A stretch of 64,000 nucleotides of DNA from Ferrovibrio sp. MS7 (GTDB lineage: Bacteria; Pseudomonadota; Alphaproteobacteria; Ferrovibrionales; Ferrovibrionaceae), in the NCBI RefSeq assembly GCF_038404985.1, contig NZ_JBBKBA010000001.1, forward strand, positions 1 to 64,000, in the 5' to 3' direction. Position numbers and translations under genes: made by a program. Positions 9,068 through 17,819 of this stretch are shown here, piece after piece. The notes under the pieces were generated by a model. That model ran no database searches, was not told where the DNA came from, and saw nothing but the letters and a program-made list of their open reading frames with translations. Numbering within the stretch: position 1 is the first letter of the stretch; each line of letters begins with the position of its first letter.

Positions 9068-9967
9068 ATGGTCATGTTCAGCGTTATTACACCCTCATTC
9101 AATCAAGGACAGTATATTGAGAGAACCATCTTAAGTGTTTTAAATCAAGGAAATGCAACTTTTAAGTATAATGTTTTCGATGGCGGCAGCAAAGACGATA
9201 CGGTTGAAATCCTCCGCCGCTATGGCGACCGGCTAAGCTTTGTCAGCGAACCCGATGGCGGCCAGGCGGCTGCGGTAAATCGCGGCCTGGCCGCCGCCGA
9301 TGGCGATATCATTGCCTGGCTCAATTCGGACGACATCTATTATCCCGGGGCTTTTCAGGCCGTGGCCGAGATTTTCGAGCGCCACCCCGAGGTTGACTTC
9401 GTATATGGCGAGGCCAGCCATATCGATCCCGCCGATGCGGTGATGGAACGCTACTATACCGAAGCCTGGAATCCGGAACGGCTGCGCGATGTCTGTTTTC
9501 TGTGCCAGCCGGCGGTATTCTTCCGGCGCCGCGTGGTCGATCGCATCGGCCCCCTGAACAGCACCCTGCGTTTCTGCATGGATTATGAATACTGGCTGCG
9601 TGCCGCCCAGGCCGGCTGCGTATTCCATCATACATCCGCGCATCTGGCCGGTTCGCGGATGTATCCCGAGAACAAGACCCTGGCCAACCGCGTTGCCGTG
9701 CATGGCGAACTGAATAGCATGCTGCGCCAGCGCCTGGGCAGGGTTCCGGCCCGCTGGCTGTCCAACTACGCCCATGCGGTGGCCGATGCCCGCGGCATCG
9801 AACGCCAGGATCATGCGCGCTTTGTGAAACACCTCACCCTCCATCTGATCTATGCCGATCTGCGCTGGAACCGGGGCCTGGGCAAGGAAGTGCGCGGACT
9901 GATCCGCGAATGGAACGGCCCGCTGATCGGCAAATATCCCCTGCTCGGCAAATTGCTGCGCGATTAG
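9068..9967 (+). CDS. Family 2 glycosyltransferase
   Basis: A 299-residue soluble GT-A-fold enzyme. It starts MVMFSVITPSFNQGQYIERT, has FDGGSKDDTVEIL, then SEPDGGQAAAVNRGL and the metal-binding LNSDD near residue 84, all typical of bacterial polysaccharide GT2 enzymes. The ATG at 9068 has an upstream GGGAAAGG. It is the first gene of a rightward run of glycosyltransferases spaced by 8 nt or overlapping. The first 110 nt are markedly more AT-rich than the rest. Donor and acceptor sugars are unknown. Confidence 0.88.
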   Translation: MVMFSVITPSFNQGQYIERTILSVLNQGNATFKYNVFDGGSKDDTVEILRRYGDRLSFVSEPDGGQAAAVNRGLAAADGDIIAWLNSDDIYYPGAFQAVAEIFERHPEVDFVYGEASHIDPADAVMERYYTEAWNPERLRDVCFLCQPAVFFRRRVVDRIGPLNSTLRFCMDYEYWLRAAQAGCVFHHTSAHLAGSRMYPENKTLANRVAVHGELNSMLRQRLGRVPARWLSNYAHAVADARGIERQDHARFVKHLTLHLIYADLRWNRGLGKEVRGLIREWNGPLIGKYPLLGKLLRD

Positions 9968-9974
9968 GAGCATC

Positions 9975-11279
9975 ATGCGTATAGGCTTCGATGTCAGCCA
10001 AACTGGTCTGCTGCGCGCCGGCTGCGGCAATGTCGCGTATCAAACGATCCGTGAATTAGCGCAGATCGACAAGACCAACAGCTATCTGCTCTACCCGAAT
10101 TTCGGCGACCTGTTCTGGGACGAGAACTGGCGGCAGAGTACCGTGCTGCCGATGCAGTATAACTTCCATCGCGGGCTGCACCAGGATACGTACGAAAAGC
10201 TGCGGCAATTCTGGTATAATCCACCGCCGGATCTGGAACACCTGCTGGGTTCGCCGGACGTGGTGCATAGCCACAACTTCTATTGCCCGCCGCATCTGCG
10301 TAAAGCCAGGCTGGTCTACACGCTCTATGACCTGAGCTTCATCAGCAACCCTGAATGGACCACGGAAGCAAACCGGATCGGCTGCTTTCGCGGCATCTTC
10401 CAGGCCAGCCTCTATGCCGACCGGATCATCTCGATCTCAAAATTCTCCCGCGACCATTTCCTGTCGCTGTTTCCGCATGTCGAACCGGAAAGAGTGGAAG
10501 TGGTGCCGCTGGCCAGCCGCTTCACCAGCGCCACGCCGCTGCCCTGCCCGGCCCGGCTGGCGCCGTATGCCGGCAGCGACTTCCTGCTTTCAGTGGGCAC
10601 GCTTGAACCGCGCAAGAATTACTTCAAGCTGACCGAGGCTTATGCCCGCATCCTGCATGGGCGCGCGGATTGCCCGCCGCTGCTGATCGCCGGCGGCAAG
10701 GGCTGGATGTTCGATGGCTTCATGCAACACTTGGCCGAACTCGGCATCGCCGACCGGGTGCATATGATGGGCTTCTGCAGCGAGGAGGAACTGCAATGGC
10801 TGATGCAGAACTGCACGCTGTTTCTGTTCCCGTCCTATTGGGAGGGTTTTGGCCTGCCGGTGGTGGAGGCCATGAGCCAGGGCGCTTTCGTGGTGACATC
10901 CAATGTCAGTTCGCTGCCGGAAGTGGCCGGCGACGCGGCATTGATGGTGGATCCGCATGATGTGGCCGCCCTCGCTGCGGCGATCTGCAAGCCGCTGGAC
11001 GATGCCGAACTGCTGCGCGCCGGACGCGAGCGTTCGCGGCTCCAGGCCGCCAGCTTCTCCTGGCGCAAATCGGCCGAACAGGTGCTGAATATTTATCAGG
11101 ATACCGTCAACAAACCGAAAATCCACAGCCAAGTGGAGATGCAGCCGGCGGCTGTGCCTGACATGGCCGAATCGGTTGACATCATCGCAGCGGCCGACAC
11201 TGCCGAAATCACCGACACCCGCGAAACCAAATCATGGTGGCGAGGATTGCTGGACCGCTGGCAGAGCCGCCAGCAATGA
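9975..11279 (+). CDS. Family 4 glycosyltransferase
   Basis: The 434-residue protein has the GT-B fold of family GT4. It opens MRIGFDVSQTGL, has SVGTLEPRKNYFKL at the start of the C-terminal Rossmann domain, and carries the YWEGFGLPVVEAM nucleotide-sugar motif (E-x7-E) near residue 290. The last 45 or so residues form a charged tail after the catalytic fold. It begins 8 nt after the preceding GT2 gene and ends in an ATGA overlap with the next one, so the three are likely translated together. GT4 enzymes often use GDP-mannose or GDP-fucose; that fits the locus but is inference. Confidence 0.88.
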   Translation: MRIGFDVSQTGLLRAGCGNVAYQTIRELAQIDKTNSYLLYPNFGDLFWDENWRQSTVLPMQYNFHRGLHQDTYEKLRQFWYNPPPDLEHLLGSPDVVHSHNFYCPPHLRKARLVYTLYDLSFISNPEWTTEANRIGCFRGIFQASLYADRIISISKFSRDHFLSLFPHVEPERVEVVPLASRFTSATPLPCPARLAPYAGSDFLLSVGTLEPRKNYFKLTEAYARILHGRADCPPLLIAGGKGWMFDGFMQHLAELGIADRVHMMGFCSEEELQWLMQNCTLFLFPSYWEGFGLPVVEAMSQGAFVVTSNVSSLPEVAGDAALMVDPHDVAALAAAICKPLDDAELLRAGRERSRLQAASFSWRKSAEQVLNIYQDTVNKPKIHSQVEMQPAAVPDMAESVDIIAAADTAEITDTRETKSWWRGLLDRWQSRQQ

Positions 11280-12451
11280 GCGGTTGCGCCGCCGGCACGG
11301 CCCAAAGTTTCAGCATCTCGGTGCCGCTGCGCACCGGGCTGGAGAAGCTGCACGGCGCCTTGGCCAGTCTGGCGCAACAGGAGGTTGCCCTTAACTATGC
11401 CCTGCTTGATGCCAGCGGCGATGCCGGGGTGGACAGCATCGTGGCAGCCGCCGGCTTGCGACCGGCCTATTCCTACTACCGTACGGCGGATGGCGGGCAG
11501 GCGGCCGCCATACAGGAAGGCTGGAACAATACTGCGGGCTCGATTCTCGGCTGGCTGAATGCCGATGACCGCCTGCTGCCCGGCAGCCTGGCACGGGTCG
11601 GCAGAATCTTCGACACCCATCCCGAGATCGATATTGTGTACGGCCAGGCCAGTTATCTGGACGCGGACGGCGCCTTCATCGGCTACTTTCCCGCCTATGC
11701 ACCTGATACCGCCAGGCTGGACCGCAGCAACACGATCTGCCAGCCGGCGGCCTTTGTGCGCCGCTCCGCCGTCGAGCGGATCCAGGGCCTGAATACATCG
11801 CTGCATTATACGATGGACTGGGATCTGTGGCTGCGCCTGCGGGATGCAGGGTGCAAATTTCTCGGTATAGATACTGTGCTGGCGGTCGTTATCAACGACT
11901 CGAATACCAAGACCAACAGCGGCGGCGGCGCGCGCGCGGAGGAAATCGCCGCCATTCTGGCCCGCCGGCCGCGCCGGCCGGTTGAGCGCCTGCAGGATTG
12001 GGTCGGCCAGGCTTTTGGCGCCGCCGCACTGGCTGGCCGGCAGACGGAATGGCGCTTGCTATCGGCCTTGTTGGCCTGCAAACGCGGCTTATCCGGCGCT
12101 GGCCGGCGGGACCGCCTGCCCGGTTTCAGATACGGCCTACAGCCGCTGAGCAACGAGGTTGCAGGCCGCTGCACTGTGACACTGCCGGTGCCGCCCGATC
12201 AGCTGCCGGCACAATTCTCGCTGTTCAGCGACAGCAGTGGGCCGTTCCGCCTCAGCACCGATCCGGCACACCCCACCGCCACCCAGATGCTGGTGCCGCA
12301 GGGCCGGGTGCGGCAGCGGGGTATCGGCGGCATGCATCTTGCGTACAAGCACGTGACATCCGAACCCGTTACCTGGTCCAACCCATTCATTGCCGGCATC
12401 GAAGGCCCCGATCGATGGCGGCTGGTCGCCGCAAAAGCGGAACGCCTATAA
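11276..12451 (+). CDS. Family 2 glycosyltransferase with unassigned C-terminal region
   Basis: The 391-residue protein starts at the ATG overlapping the upstream GT4 stop (ATGA). The catalytic part (about residues 10-250) has YRTADGGQAAAIQEGW and the LNADD metal site, and a CQPAAFVRRSAV segment also found in the other GT2 enzymes here. The N-terminal strand is degenerate (ISVPLRTGLEKLHGALASL in place of the usual SVITPSFNQ). After about residue 280 comes a roughly 110-residue tail rich in Pro and beta-type residues that matches no family I recognise. It may be an accessory glycan-binding module. Acceptor and donor are unknown. Confidence 0.8.
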   Translation: MSGCAAGTAQSFSISVPLRTGLEKLHGALASLAQQEVALNYALLDASGDAGVDSIVAAAGLRPAYSYYRTADGGQAAAIQEGWNNTAGSILGWLNADDRLLPGSLARVGRIFDTHPEIDIVYGQASYLDADGAFIGYFPAYAPDTARLDRSNTICQPAAFVRRSAVERIQGLNTSLHYTMDWDLWLRLRDAGCKFLGIDTVLAVVINDSNTKTNSGGGARAEEIAAILARRPRRPVERLQDWVGQAFGAAALAGRQTEWRLLSALLACKRGLSGAGRRDRLPGFRYGLQPLSNEVAGRCTVTLPVPPDQLPAQFSLFSDSSGPFRLSTDPAHPTATQMLVPQGRVRQRGIGGMHLAYKHVTSEPVTWSNPFIAGIEGPDRWRLVAAKAERL

Positions 12452-12480
12452 CCAGCCCGATTAGGGAAAGCCGCCTCATC

Positions 12481-14898
12481 ATGAAAGCCATTATTGATAT
12501 CCGCGCGCTGATACCGGAGAAATCCGGCGGCATCATCCAGAATATCATCGGCGTCTTGCGCGCCTTGTTCAGCCTGCCAGACAGCAATGATGAATATGTA
12601 ATAGCCTGCTGCGTATTCAATCGGCACCTTGTGGAAGATATTCCCGGCAGCAAGGCGGTTATCACGCTGCCTCTGCACCAATATTATGACCAGCTTGAGG
12701 CATTGCGGCTGAAGCAGCAAGCCGACGTGATTTTTCATATCTATCCGCGCGGCGACTGCGTTGACTACGATCTGTCGAGACGGGTTTTTTATATCCCCGA
12801 TCTGCAACATGAGTTTTTTCCGGAATTCTTCAACGCCGAGATTATCAAGGGCAGGCAGAACGCATTCACACCGGTGCTGAACCATGCCGGCGCCATCGGC
12901 ACGATCTCGGAATTCTCCAGAAACACCGTGCTGGCGCATCCGGAATGCCGTTGCGCAGACATCTTCCTCATGCCGCCGGCCCTGCAGCTTGAACATGCAG
13001 AAATCCGGCCCGACACATTGACCGCGGCCGAGCAAAAGCAGATCCCCGACGGCGACTTCCTGTTTTTCCCCGCCAATCTGTGGCCGCACAAGAATCACCG
13101 GCGCCTGTTCGATGCCCTGCGCCTGCTGTCCAAGCGGCATGGCATCGCCATTCCGCTGGTGCTGACTGGCGCGAAGAACGACTGGCCGGCATTGGCCGCA
13201 CAATATCGCGACCTGACGATCCGCCATCTCGGCTATGTGCGGGGTGAGCTGGTCAGCGCCCTGCTCGCCAGGGCCACGGCTTTATGTTTCTTCTCATTAT
13301 ACGAAGGCTTCGGCATTCCGCTGCTGGAAGCCTTCCATGCCGGCACGCCGGTTGCGTGCAGCAACACCACCAGCCTGCCGGAAATTGCCGGCGATGCCGC
13401 GCTCTACGCCTCGCCGCTCGATCCGGAAGCAATGGCAGACACGCTGCACCGGCTGATAACTTCTCCCAATCTGCGGCAGGACATAGTGGAGCGCGGACGC
13501 CAGCGTCTGAAACTGTATTCCTGGAAGCAATCGGCGCTGAACCTGCAACAAGCCCTGCGGCGTGTGGCGCGGCGTGGCGGCATCGGCAGATCCGTGGCCA
13601 AAACCAGCGATAAGCAAGTCGACGCCAGGCCGCTGGTTTCGATCATCACCCCGTCATTCAACCAGGCCCGTTTCATCGCCGCCACCATCGACAGCGTTCT
13701 CGGCCAGACTTACGACAATATCGAATATATCGTGATGGACGGCAATTCCACCGACGGCACCGTGGATATCCTGAAACGCTACGACGCCCGCGTGCGCTGG
13801 ATTTCGGAGCCGGATGACGGGCAGACCGATGCGATCAACAAGGGTATGGCGCTGGCAAAGGGCGACATCCTGGCCTATCTCAATTCGGATGATGTGTTGG
13901 AGCCAACGGCGATCGCCGAGGTGGTGGCGTATTTCACCGAGAATCCCGCCGTCGACATGGTTTACGGCGAAGCCCTGTATATCGACGAGGATGGCGCCGA
14001 GATCGGCCGCTACAACACCCAGCCCTACACCAACGACGCCCTGGTCTATGACTGCATGATATGCCAGCCGGCGGCCTTCTGGCGCCGCCGTATCGCCAGT
14101 ATCGTCGGGCCGTTCGATGCAGCGCTGCATTATGCGATGGATTACGATTACTGGCTGCGCATGCGCAAGCTGAAGGCCAGCATCACCCATGTGCCGAGGG
14201 TATGGGCACGCTCGCGGCTGCATGCCGATACCAAGACAATCGGTCAGCGCGGCAAGGTGTTTGGCGAGGTCTTCGATGTCTGCCGCCGCCATCTGGGCTT
14301 TATCGCCACACAATATTTTGAGGGCCTGTGGCACTACCGTCTGGTCGAAAGCCATCCTCGGATGGGGCCGCTGATCGGTTCCTTCCCGTCGATCTGGCGC
14401 CTCGTCGCCCGGCTGCACCGGGTGATCTATTTCCAGCAGCAGGGCATGCTGAGAACAATCGTCGGCTCCAAGCTGCGCTCCATGTCATATCACGGCTCGC
14501 GTCTGACCGGCCTGATCTACAACACCTACCGCCGCCTGCGCCGCAGCCGCAACAATGCCGGTGAAGTCCCGCGCTCAGTGGCCGGCTTCTGGGCCGATAA
14601 CTGGTTTTCTGGCCATACCGCCATAACCTATGCCACGCACCAGAAGCCGCAACAGGCTTTTCTGCGCGGCGTGCCGCCGCTGACCTGCGATCTGGATATT
14701 ACGCTGAACGGCAAGAGCCTGCTGCATCGGCAACTGGGCGGCGGCGAGCATGCCAGCATCACGCTCAACCTGCCGGCAATGCGCCCCGGCGACCGTTTGG
14801 TCGTGGCTTTCTCGAAATGGGAAGTGGAGGTGGGGGGCCGGCCTCTGGCCTTCCTGGCCGATAGCACAAATCTGTTCGCCGAGAGCGACCACCTGTAG
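12481..14898 (+). CDS. GT4-GT2 bifunctional glycosyltransferase fusion with C-terminal beta module
   Basis: At 805 residues this is about twice the length of its neighbours. Residues 1-365 form a GT4 enzyme (FFPANLWPHKNHRRLF; YEGFGIPLLEAF, E-x7-E). Residues 385-640 form a GT2 enzyme (VSIITPSFNQARFIA; DGNSTDGTVDIL; LNSDD). The final part, from about residue 690, is a beta-rich domain starting GFWADNWFSGH that resembles glycan-binding appendages of other polysaccharide transferases. The ATG at 12481 lies 29 nt after the previous stop, and the frame runs unbroken through all three parts. Two catalytic domains suggest that it adds two successive sugars of the repeat unit, which is inference. A hairpin overlaps its stop codon. 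Confidence 0.88.
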   Translation: MKAIIDIRALIPEKSGGIIQNIIGVLRALFSLPDSNDEYVIACCVFNRHLVEDIPGSKAVITLPLHQYYDQLEALRLKQQADVIFHIYPRGDCVDYDLSRRVFYIPDLQHEFFPEFFNAEIIKGRQNAFTPVLNHAGAIGTISEFSRNTVLAHPECRCADIFLMPPALQLEHAEIRPDTLTAAEQKQIPDGDFLFFPANLWPHKNHRRLFDALRLLSKRHGIAIPLVLTGAKNDWPALAAQYRDLTIRHLGYVRGELVSALLARATALCFFSLYEGFGIPLLEAFHAGTPVACSNTTSLPEIAGDAALYASPLDPEAMADTLHRLITSPNLRQDIVERGRQRLKLYSWKQSALNLQQALRRVARRGGIGRSVAKTSDKQVDARPLVSIITPSFNQARFIAATIDSVLGQTYDNIEYIVMDGNSTDGTVDILKRYDARVRWISEPDDGQTDAINKGMALAKGDILAYLNSDDVLEPTAIAEVVAYFTENPAVDMVYGEALYIDEDGAEIGRYNTQPYTNDALVYDCMICQPAAFWRRRIASIVGPFDAALHYAMDYDYWLRMRKLKASITHVPRVWARSRLHADTKTIGQRGKVFGEVFDVCRRHLGFIATQYFEGLWHYRLVESHPRMGPLIGSFPSIWRLVARLHRVIYFQQQGMLRTIVGSKLRSMSYHGSRLTGLIYNTYRRLRRSRNNAGEVPRSVAGFWADNWFSGHTAITYATHQKPQQAFLRGVPPLTCDLDITLNGKSLLHRQLGGGEHASITLNLPAMRPGDRLVVAFSKWEVEVGGRPLAFLADSTNLFAESDHL

Positions 14899-14910
14899 CG
14901 GCCAGGTGGT
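14888..14910 (+). terminator. Hairpin at the end of the glycosyltransferase run
   Basis: A perfect 8-bp stem (ACCACCTG / CAGGTGGT) with a 7-nt loop contains the stop codon of the GT4-GT2 fusion. It is followed by a short TTTCGTCTC stretch, so it is a weak rho-independent terminator or an attenuating hairpin before the Gmd-like gene. Confidence 0.5.
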
Positions 14911-15026
14911 TTCGTCTCGCATTTGTAGCGGCAGATGAATTGGGCTAGAATATCGGCTGAATTCCAAGGCATTCCGCCCACCAGATCGGCTAAACTACCG
15001 AATATACGGAGCGCTCGACATCTTTC

Positions 15027-16022
15027 ATGACACAAGTAAATAAAACAAAAAGGGCGCTTATTTTTGGCATATCCGGGCAGGATGGCGCTTATCTCGCCGC
15101 CCATTTAAGCAGAAATGGTTATAAGGTCTTTGGTTCTTCACGCGGATCAAATGAGAATAGTAAGGATAATTTGCGCAGAATTTCCCCTGATCTGCTTGAT
15201 TCCGTTGATTTTCTTACCACAAGCCTTGAAGACTTGCCTTCGTTAATTACATTGCTGGAAAAAATCGAGCCGGATGAGATGTATAATCTCGCCGCGCAGA
15301 GTTCGGTCGGGCTTTCCTTCGACCAGCCGCGCGCCACTTTCAACAGCATTATCGGCACCACGCAGAACCTGCTGGATGCGATCCATCTGAGCAAGGCGCC
15401 GATCCGTTTCTACAATGCCAGTTCCAGCGAATGTTTTGGCGCCATCGATGGCCCGGCGGATGAAACCACGCCTTTCGCGCCACGCAGCCCCTATGCCATC
15501 GCCAAGGCCGCAGCGCATTGGCTTGTCACGAGTTATCGCGACGGGCGCGGGCTGCATGCCAGTTCCGGCATCCTGTTCAATCATGAATCGCCGCTGCGGC
15601 CGGTGCGTTATGTCACCAAGAAGGTTATCAATGGCGCCCTGCGCATTGCCTCCGGGCGCAAGGAGCGGCTGAAGCTCGGCAATCTGGATATCCGCCGCGA
15701 TTGGGGCTGGGCGCCCGAATATGTCGATGCCATGTGGCGTGTGCTGCAACATTCTTCCGACGATTATGTGATCGCCACGGGCGAAAGCTACAGTCTGCGC
15801 GAATTCGTCGCCTATTGCTTTGAACGGCTCGGTCTCGACTGGCTCGACCATGTTGATGTCGATCCCGGCCTGCTGCGTCCATCCGAAATTCCCTATAGCG
15901 GCGGCAATCCAGCCAAGGCCGCGGAAAAACTCGGCTGGCGCGCGCAAAGCAGGATGCAGCAGGTGGTGGAACAGATGCTGGCTGCGGAAAAGCTCGCCTT
16001 GCAGGAATCCGGGGAAATATAA
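15027..16022 (+). CDS. GDP-mannose 4,6-dehydratase-like SDR enzyme (second paralogue)
   Basis: The 331-residue protein has the Gmd nucleotide loop in the form GISGQDGAYLA, the NLAAQSSV motif, an SSSECFG catalytic segment in place of STSELYG, the YAIAK (YxxxK) pair and NHESPLRPVRYVTKKV. This places it in the Gmd branch, though it is shorter and clearly diverged from the copy at 231. It could be a second GDP-mannose dehydratase or have a changed nucleotide-sugar substrate. The ATG at 15027 follows ACGGAG. The first 230 nt are AT-rich, unlike the rest. It is 33 nt upstream of the next glycosyltransferase and probably co-transcribed with it. Confidence 0.8.
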   Translation: MTQVNKTKRALIFGISGQDGAYLAAHLSRNGYKVFGSSRGSNENSKDNLRRISPDLLDSVDFLTTSLEDLPSLITLLEKIEPDEMYNLAAQSSVGLSFDQPRATFNSIIGTTQNLLDAIHLSKAPIRFYNASSSECFGAIDGPADETTPFAPRSPYAIAKAAAHWLVTSYRDGRGLHASSGILFNHESPLRPVRYVTKKVINGALRIASGRKERLKLGNLDIRRDWGWAPEYVDAMWRVLQHSSDDYVIATGESYSLREFVAYCFERLGLDWLDHVDVDPGLLRPSEIPYSGGNPAKAAEKLGWRAQSRMQQVVEQMLAAEKLALQESGEI

Positions 16023-16055
16023 ACCAGTGTCGCCGCTGCCGAAAACGAGAGTGCC

Positions 16056-17696
16056 GTGAATACCGAGACGCAGAAACTGACCTTGCTGGTGGATTGCATG
16101 CCGATGCTGAGCGGCGGCGAAAATGGCGGCGCCAAATGGGCTGCGATCGGCATCGTGGACAGCATCACGGCGGTGCATCCGGAATGGCGGGTCATCGTCA
16201 TGTGCCGCGCCATGGTGGCCGATGAACTGCGCGCCGCCCTGCCCAATGCCGAAATCCTGATCGGGCTGGACAGCAGCGGCATGCATATCGCCGGTCTTCG
16301 GCTGCCCCGGCTGCGCGATGGCCATCGCATCGATGCCATCCTGTGCCCCTTTGTCGGCCCGCAAATTGTGCATCCCGATATTCCGATTGTTTCCGTGATC
16401 TACGATGTTCAATTCCAGTATTACCCCAACTTCTTCGCGCTGGAGGATTTGCACGCGCGCGCGCGCAGCGTGGTCGATGCGCTCGGACAAAGCGACCGGG
16501 TGATCTGTTGCTCCGATGCCACGCGCAGCAGCCTGATAGATTTCTACACCTATGATGCCGAGCGCATTCACGCCATTCAGCTGCGGCTGGCCGACCGCCT
16601 GCCCGGCACCACGAATGGCGCACGGCACCTCGCCGAGCTTGGACTGAAGCCTCGGCAGTATCTGCTCTATCCGGCAAATGCCTGGTTGCACAAAAACCAC
16701 GCCATGCTGTTGCTGGCCTATACGCTCTATTGCCGCCAGGCGGGCGAGGACAGCCTGACCCTGGTCTGCACCGGCACCGGCCCTGGCCATGAAATGGATA
16801 TCGTGAAGGATGGCATCGAGCGCATGGGCCTGGCCGGCAAGGTTCTGCTGCCCGGCTTCCTGGATGCCGACAAGCTCGCCGCACTGTTCGACGATGCCTT
16901 CGCCATGATCTTCCCGTCGATGTTCGAGGGCTTCGGCATGCCGGTGCTGGAAGCGATGCAGCGCGGCATCCCGGTATTGTGCAGCGACCTGCCGCCGCTG
17001 CGCGAACTGGCTGCGGATGCGGCGGTGTATTTCGACCACCGCAAGCCGGACGAGATCGCTGCCGCCATACTGAAATTGCAGGCCGATCCGGCGCTGCATG
17101 CCGAAATGATCGAGCGCAGCCATGACCGCGCCCAGCCTTATACCGACCGCCTGGAAATGGGCCGCGACTTTGCCACCGTGATCGCCGATATGGTGGCGGC
17201 GCGCAACGCCGCCAGACCGGCGGGCGATACCAGGCTTTATGAATACGGCCATGCGATTACGCCGGCCAATCCGGCTGAGATGGAAGACTTGCTCGGCGAT
17301 GGCTGGGCACATTCAGAGCCGCATGGTGTATGGGCCCTGGGCGAGCGCAGCGTGCTGTTCGTGCATGCCAATACAGTGTCCAGCAATGTCACCCTCGACC
17401 TCGAATTCTCACCCTTCCTGGCGCCAGGCCAGGTGGGCCAGCGGGTGGGACTGTTCGTAAACGGCAAGGCCCAGGGTGAATGGCTGATTACACGGCCTGG
17501 CGAAGCTGTCAGCGCGGAAGTGCCAGTGCATGTTTGGAATATCGGGCGACCGACGGAAATCACCCTGCTGCATCCGGATTACCAATCGCCCAGTGCGCTG
17601 GGCATGAGCCCGGATGAGCGGCGGCTTTCGATCAGCCTTAGCCGCTTCTCGGCCACGCTGGCGCCGGTTTCGGCCATACCAGAAGGCACCGACTGA
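16056..17696 (+). CDS. Family 4 glycosyltransferase with C-terminal beta-sandwich module
   Basis: A 546-residue protein starting at a GTG. Residues 1-390 form a GT4 enzyme (VSVIYDVQFQYYPNFF; YPANAWLHKNHAML; FEGFGMPVLEAM). Residues about 411-535 form an added module that begins GDGWAHSEPHGVWALG and ends with SPSALGMSPDERRLSISL. The same module pattern recurs at the C-terminus of the membrane protein encoded next door (17820). The module probably binds a glycan, judging by its beta-strand pattern and its attachment to transferases, but this is inference. No other GTG or ATG start fits the ribosome site better. Confidence 0.85.
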   Translation: MNTETQKLTLLVDCMPMLSGGENGGAKWAAIGIVDSITAVHPEWRVIVMCRAMVADELRAALPNAEILIGLDSSGMHIAGLRLPRLRDGHRIDAILCPFVGPQIVHPDIPIVSVIYDVQFQYYPNFFALEDLHARARSVVDALGQSDRVICCSDATRSSLIDFYTYDAERIHAIQLRLADRLPGTTNGARHLAELGLKPRQYLLYPANAWLHKNHAMLLLAYTLYCRQAGEDSLTLVCTGTGPGHEMDIVKDGIERMGLAGKVLLPGFLDADKLAALFDDAFAMIFPSMFEGFGMPVLEAMQRGIPVLCSDLPPLRELAADAAVYFDHRKPDEIAAAILKLQADPALHAEMIERSHDRAQPYTDRLEMGRDFATVIADMVAARNAARPAGDTRLYEYGHAITPANPAEMEDLLGDGWAHSEPHGVWALGERSVLFVHANTVSSNVTLDLEFSPFLAPGQVGQRVGLFVNGKAQGEWLITRPGEAVSAEVPVHVWNIGRPTEITLLHPDYQSPSALGMSPDERRLSISLSRFSATLAPVSAIPEGTD

Positions 17697-17819
17697 AGAT
17701 GTGGTGGCAATCGGCAAGTCGGCCACTAAGACCGGCTCGGCAAAAAGATCGGCGCGGGATCAACACAGGCCGCCAGAATTGCGGGACGGCTTTAATACTT
17801 GAAGTGGAGCGGGGGCAAA

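Noticed and set aside
15243-17312. A 689-codon minus-strand open frame opposite the Gmd-like and GT4 genes
   Set aside because: Antisense to two genes with clear motifs; long open antisense frames are expected in GC-rich DNA.
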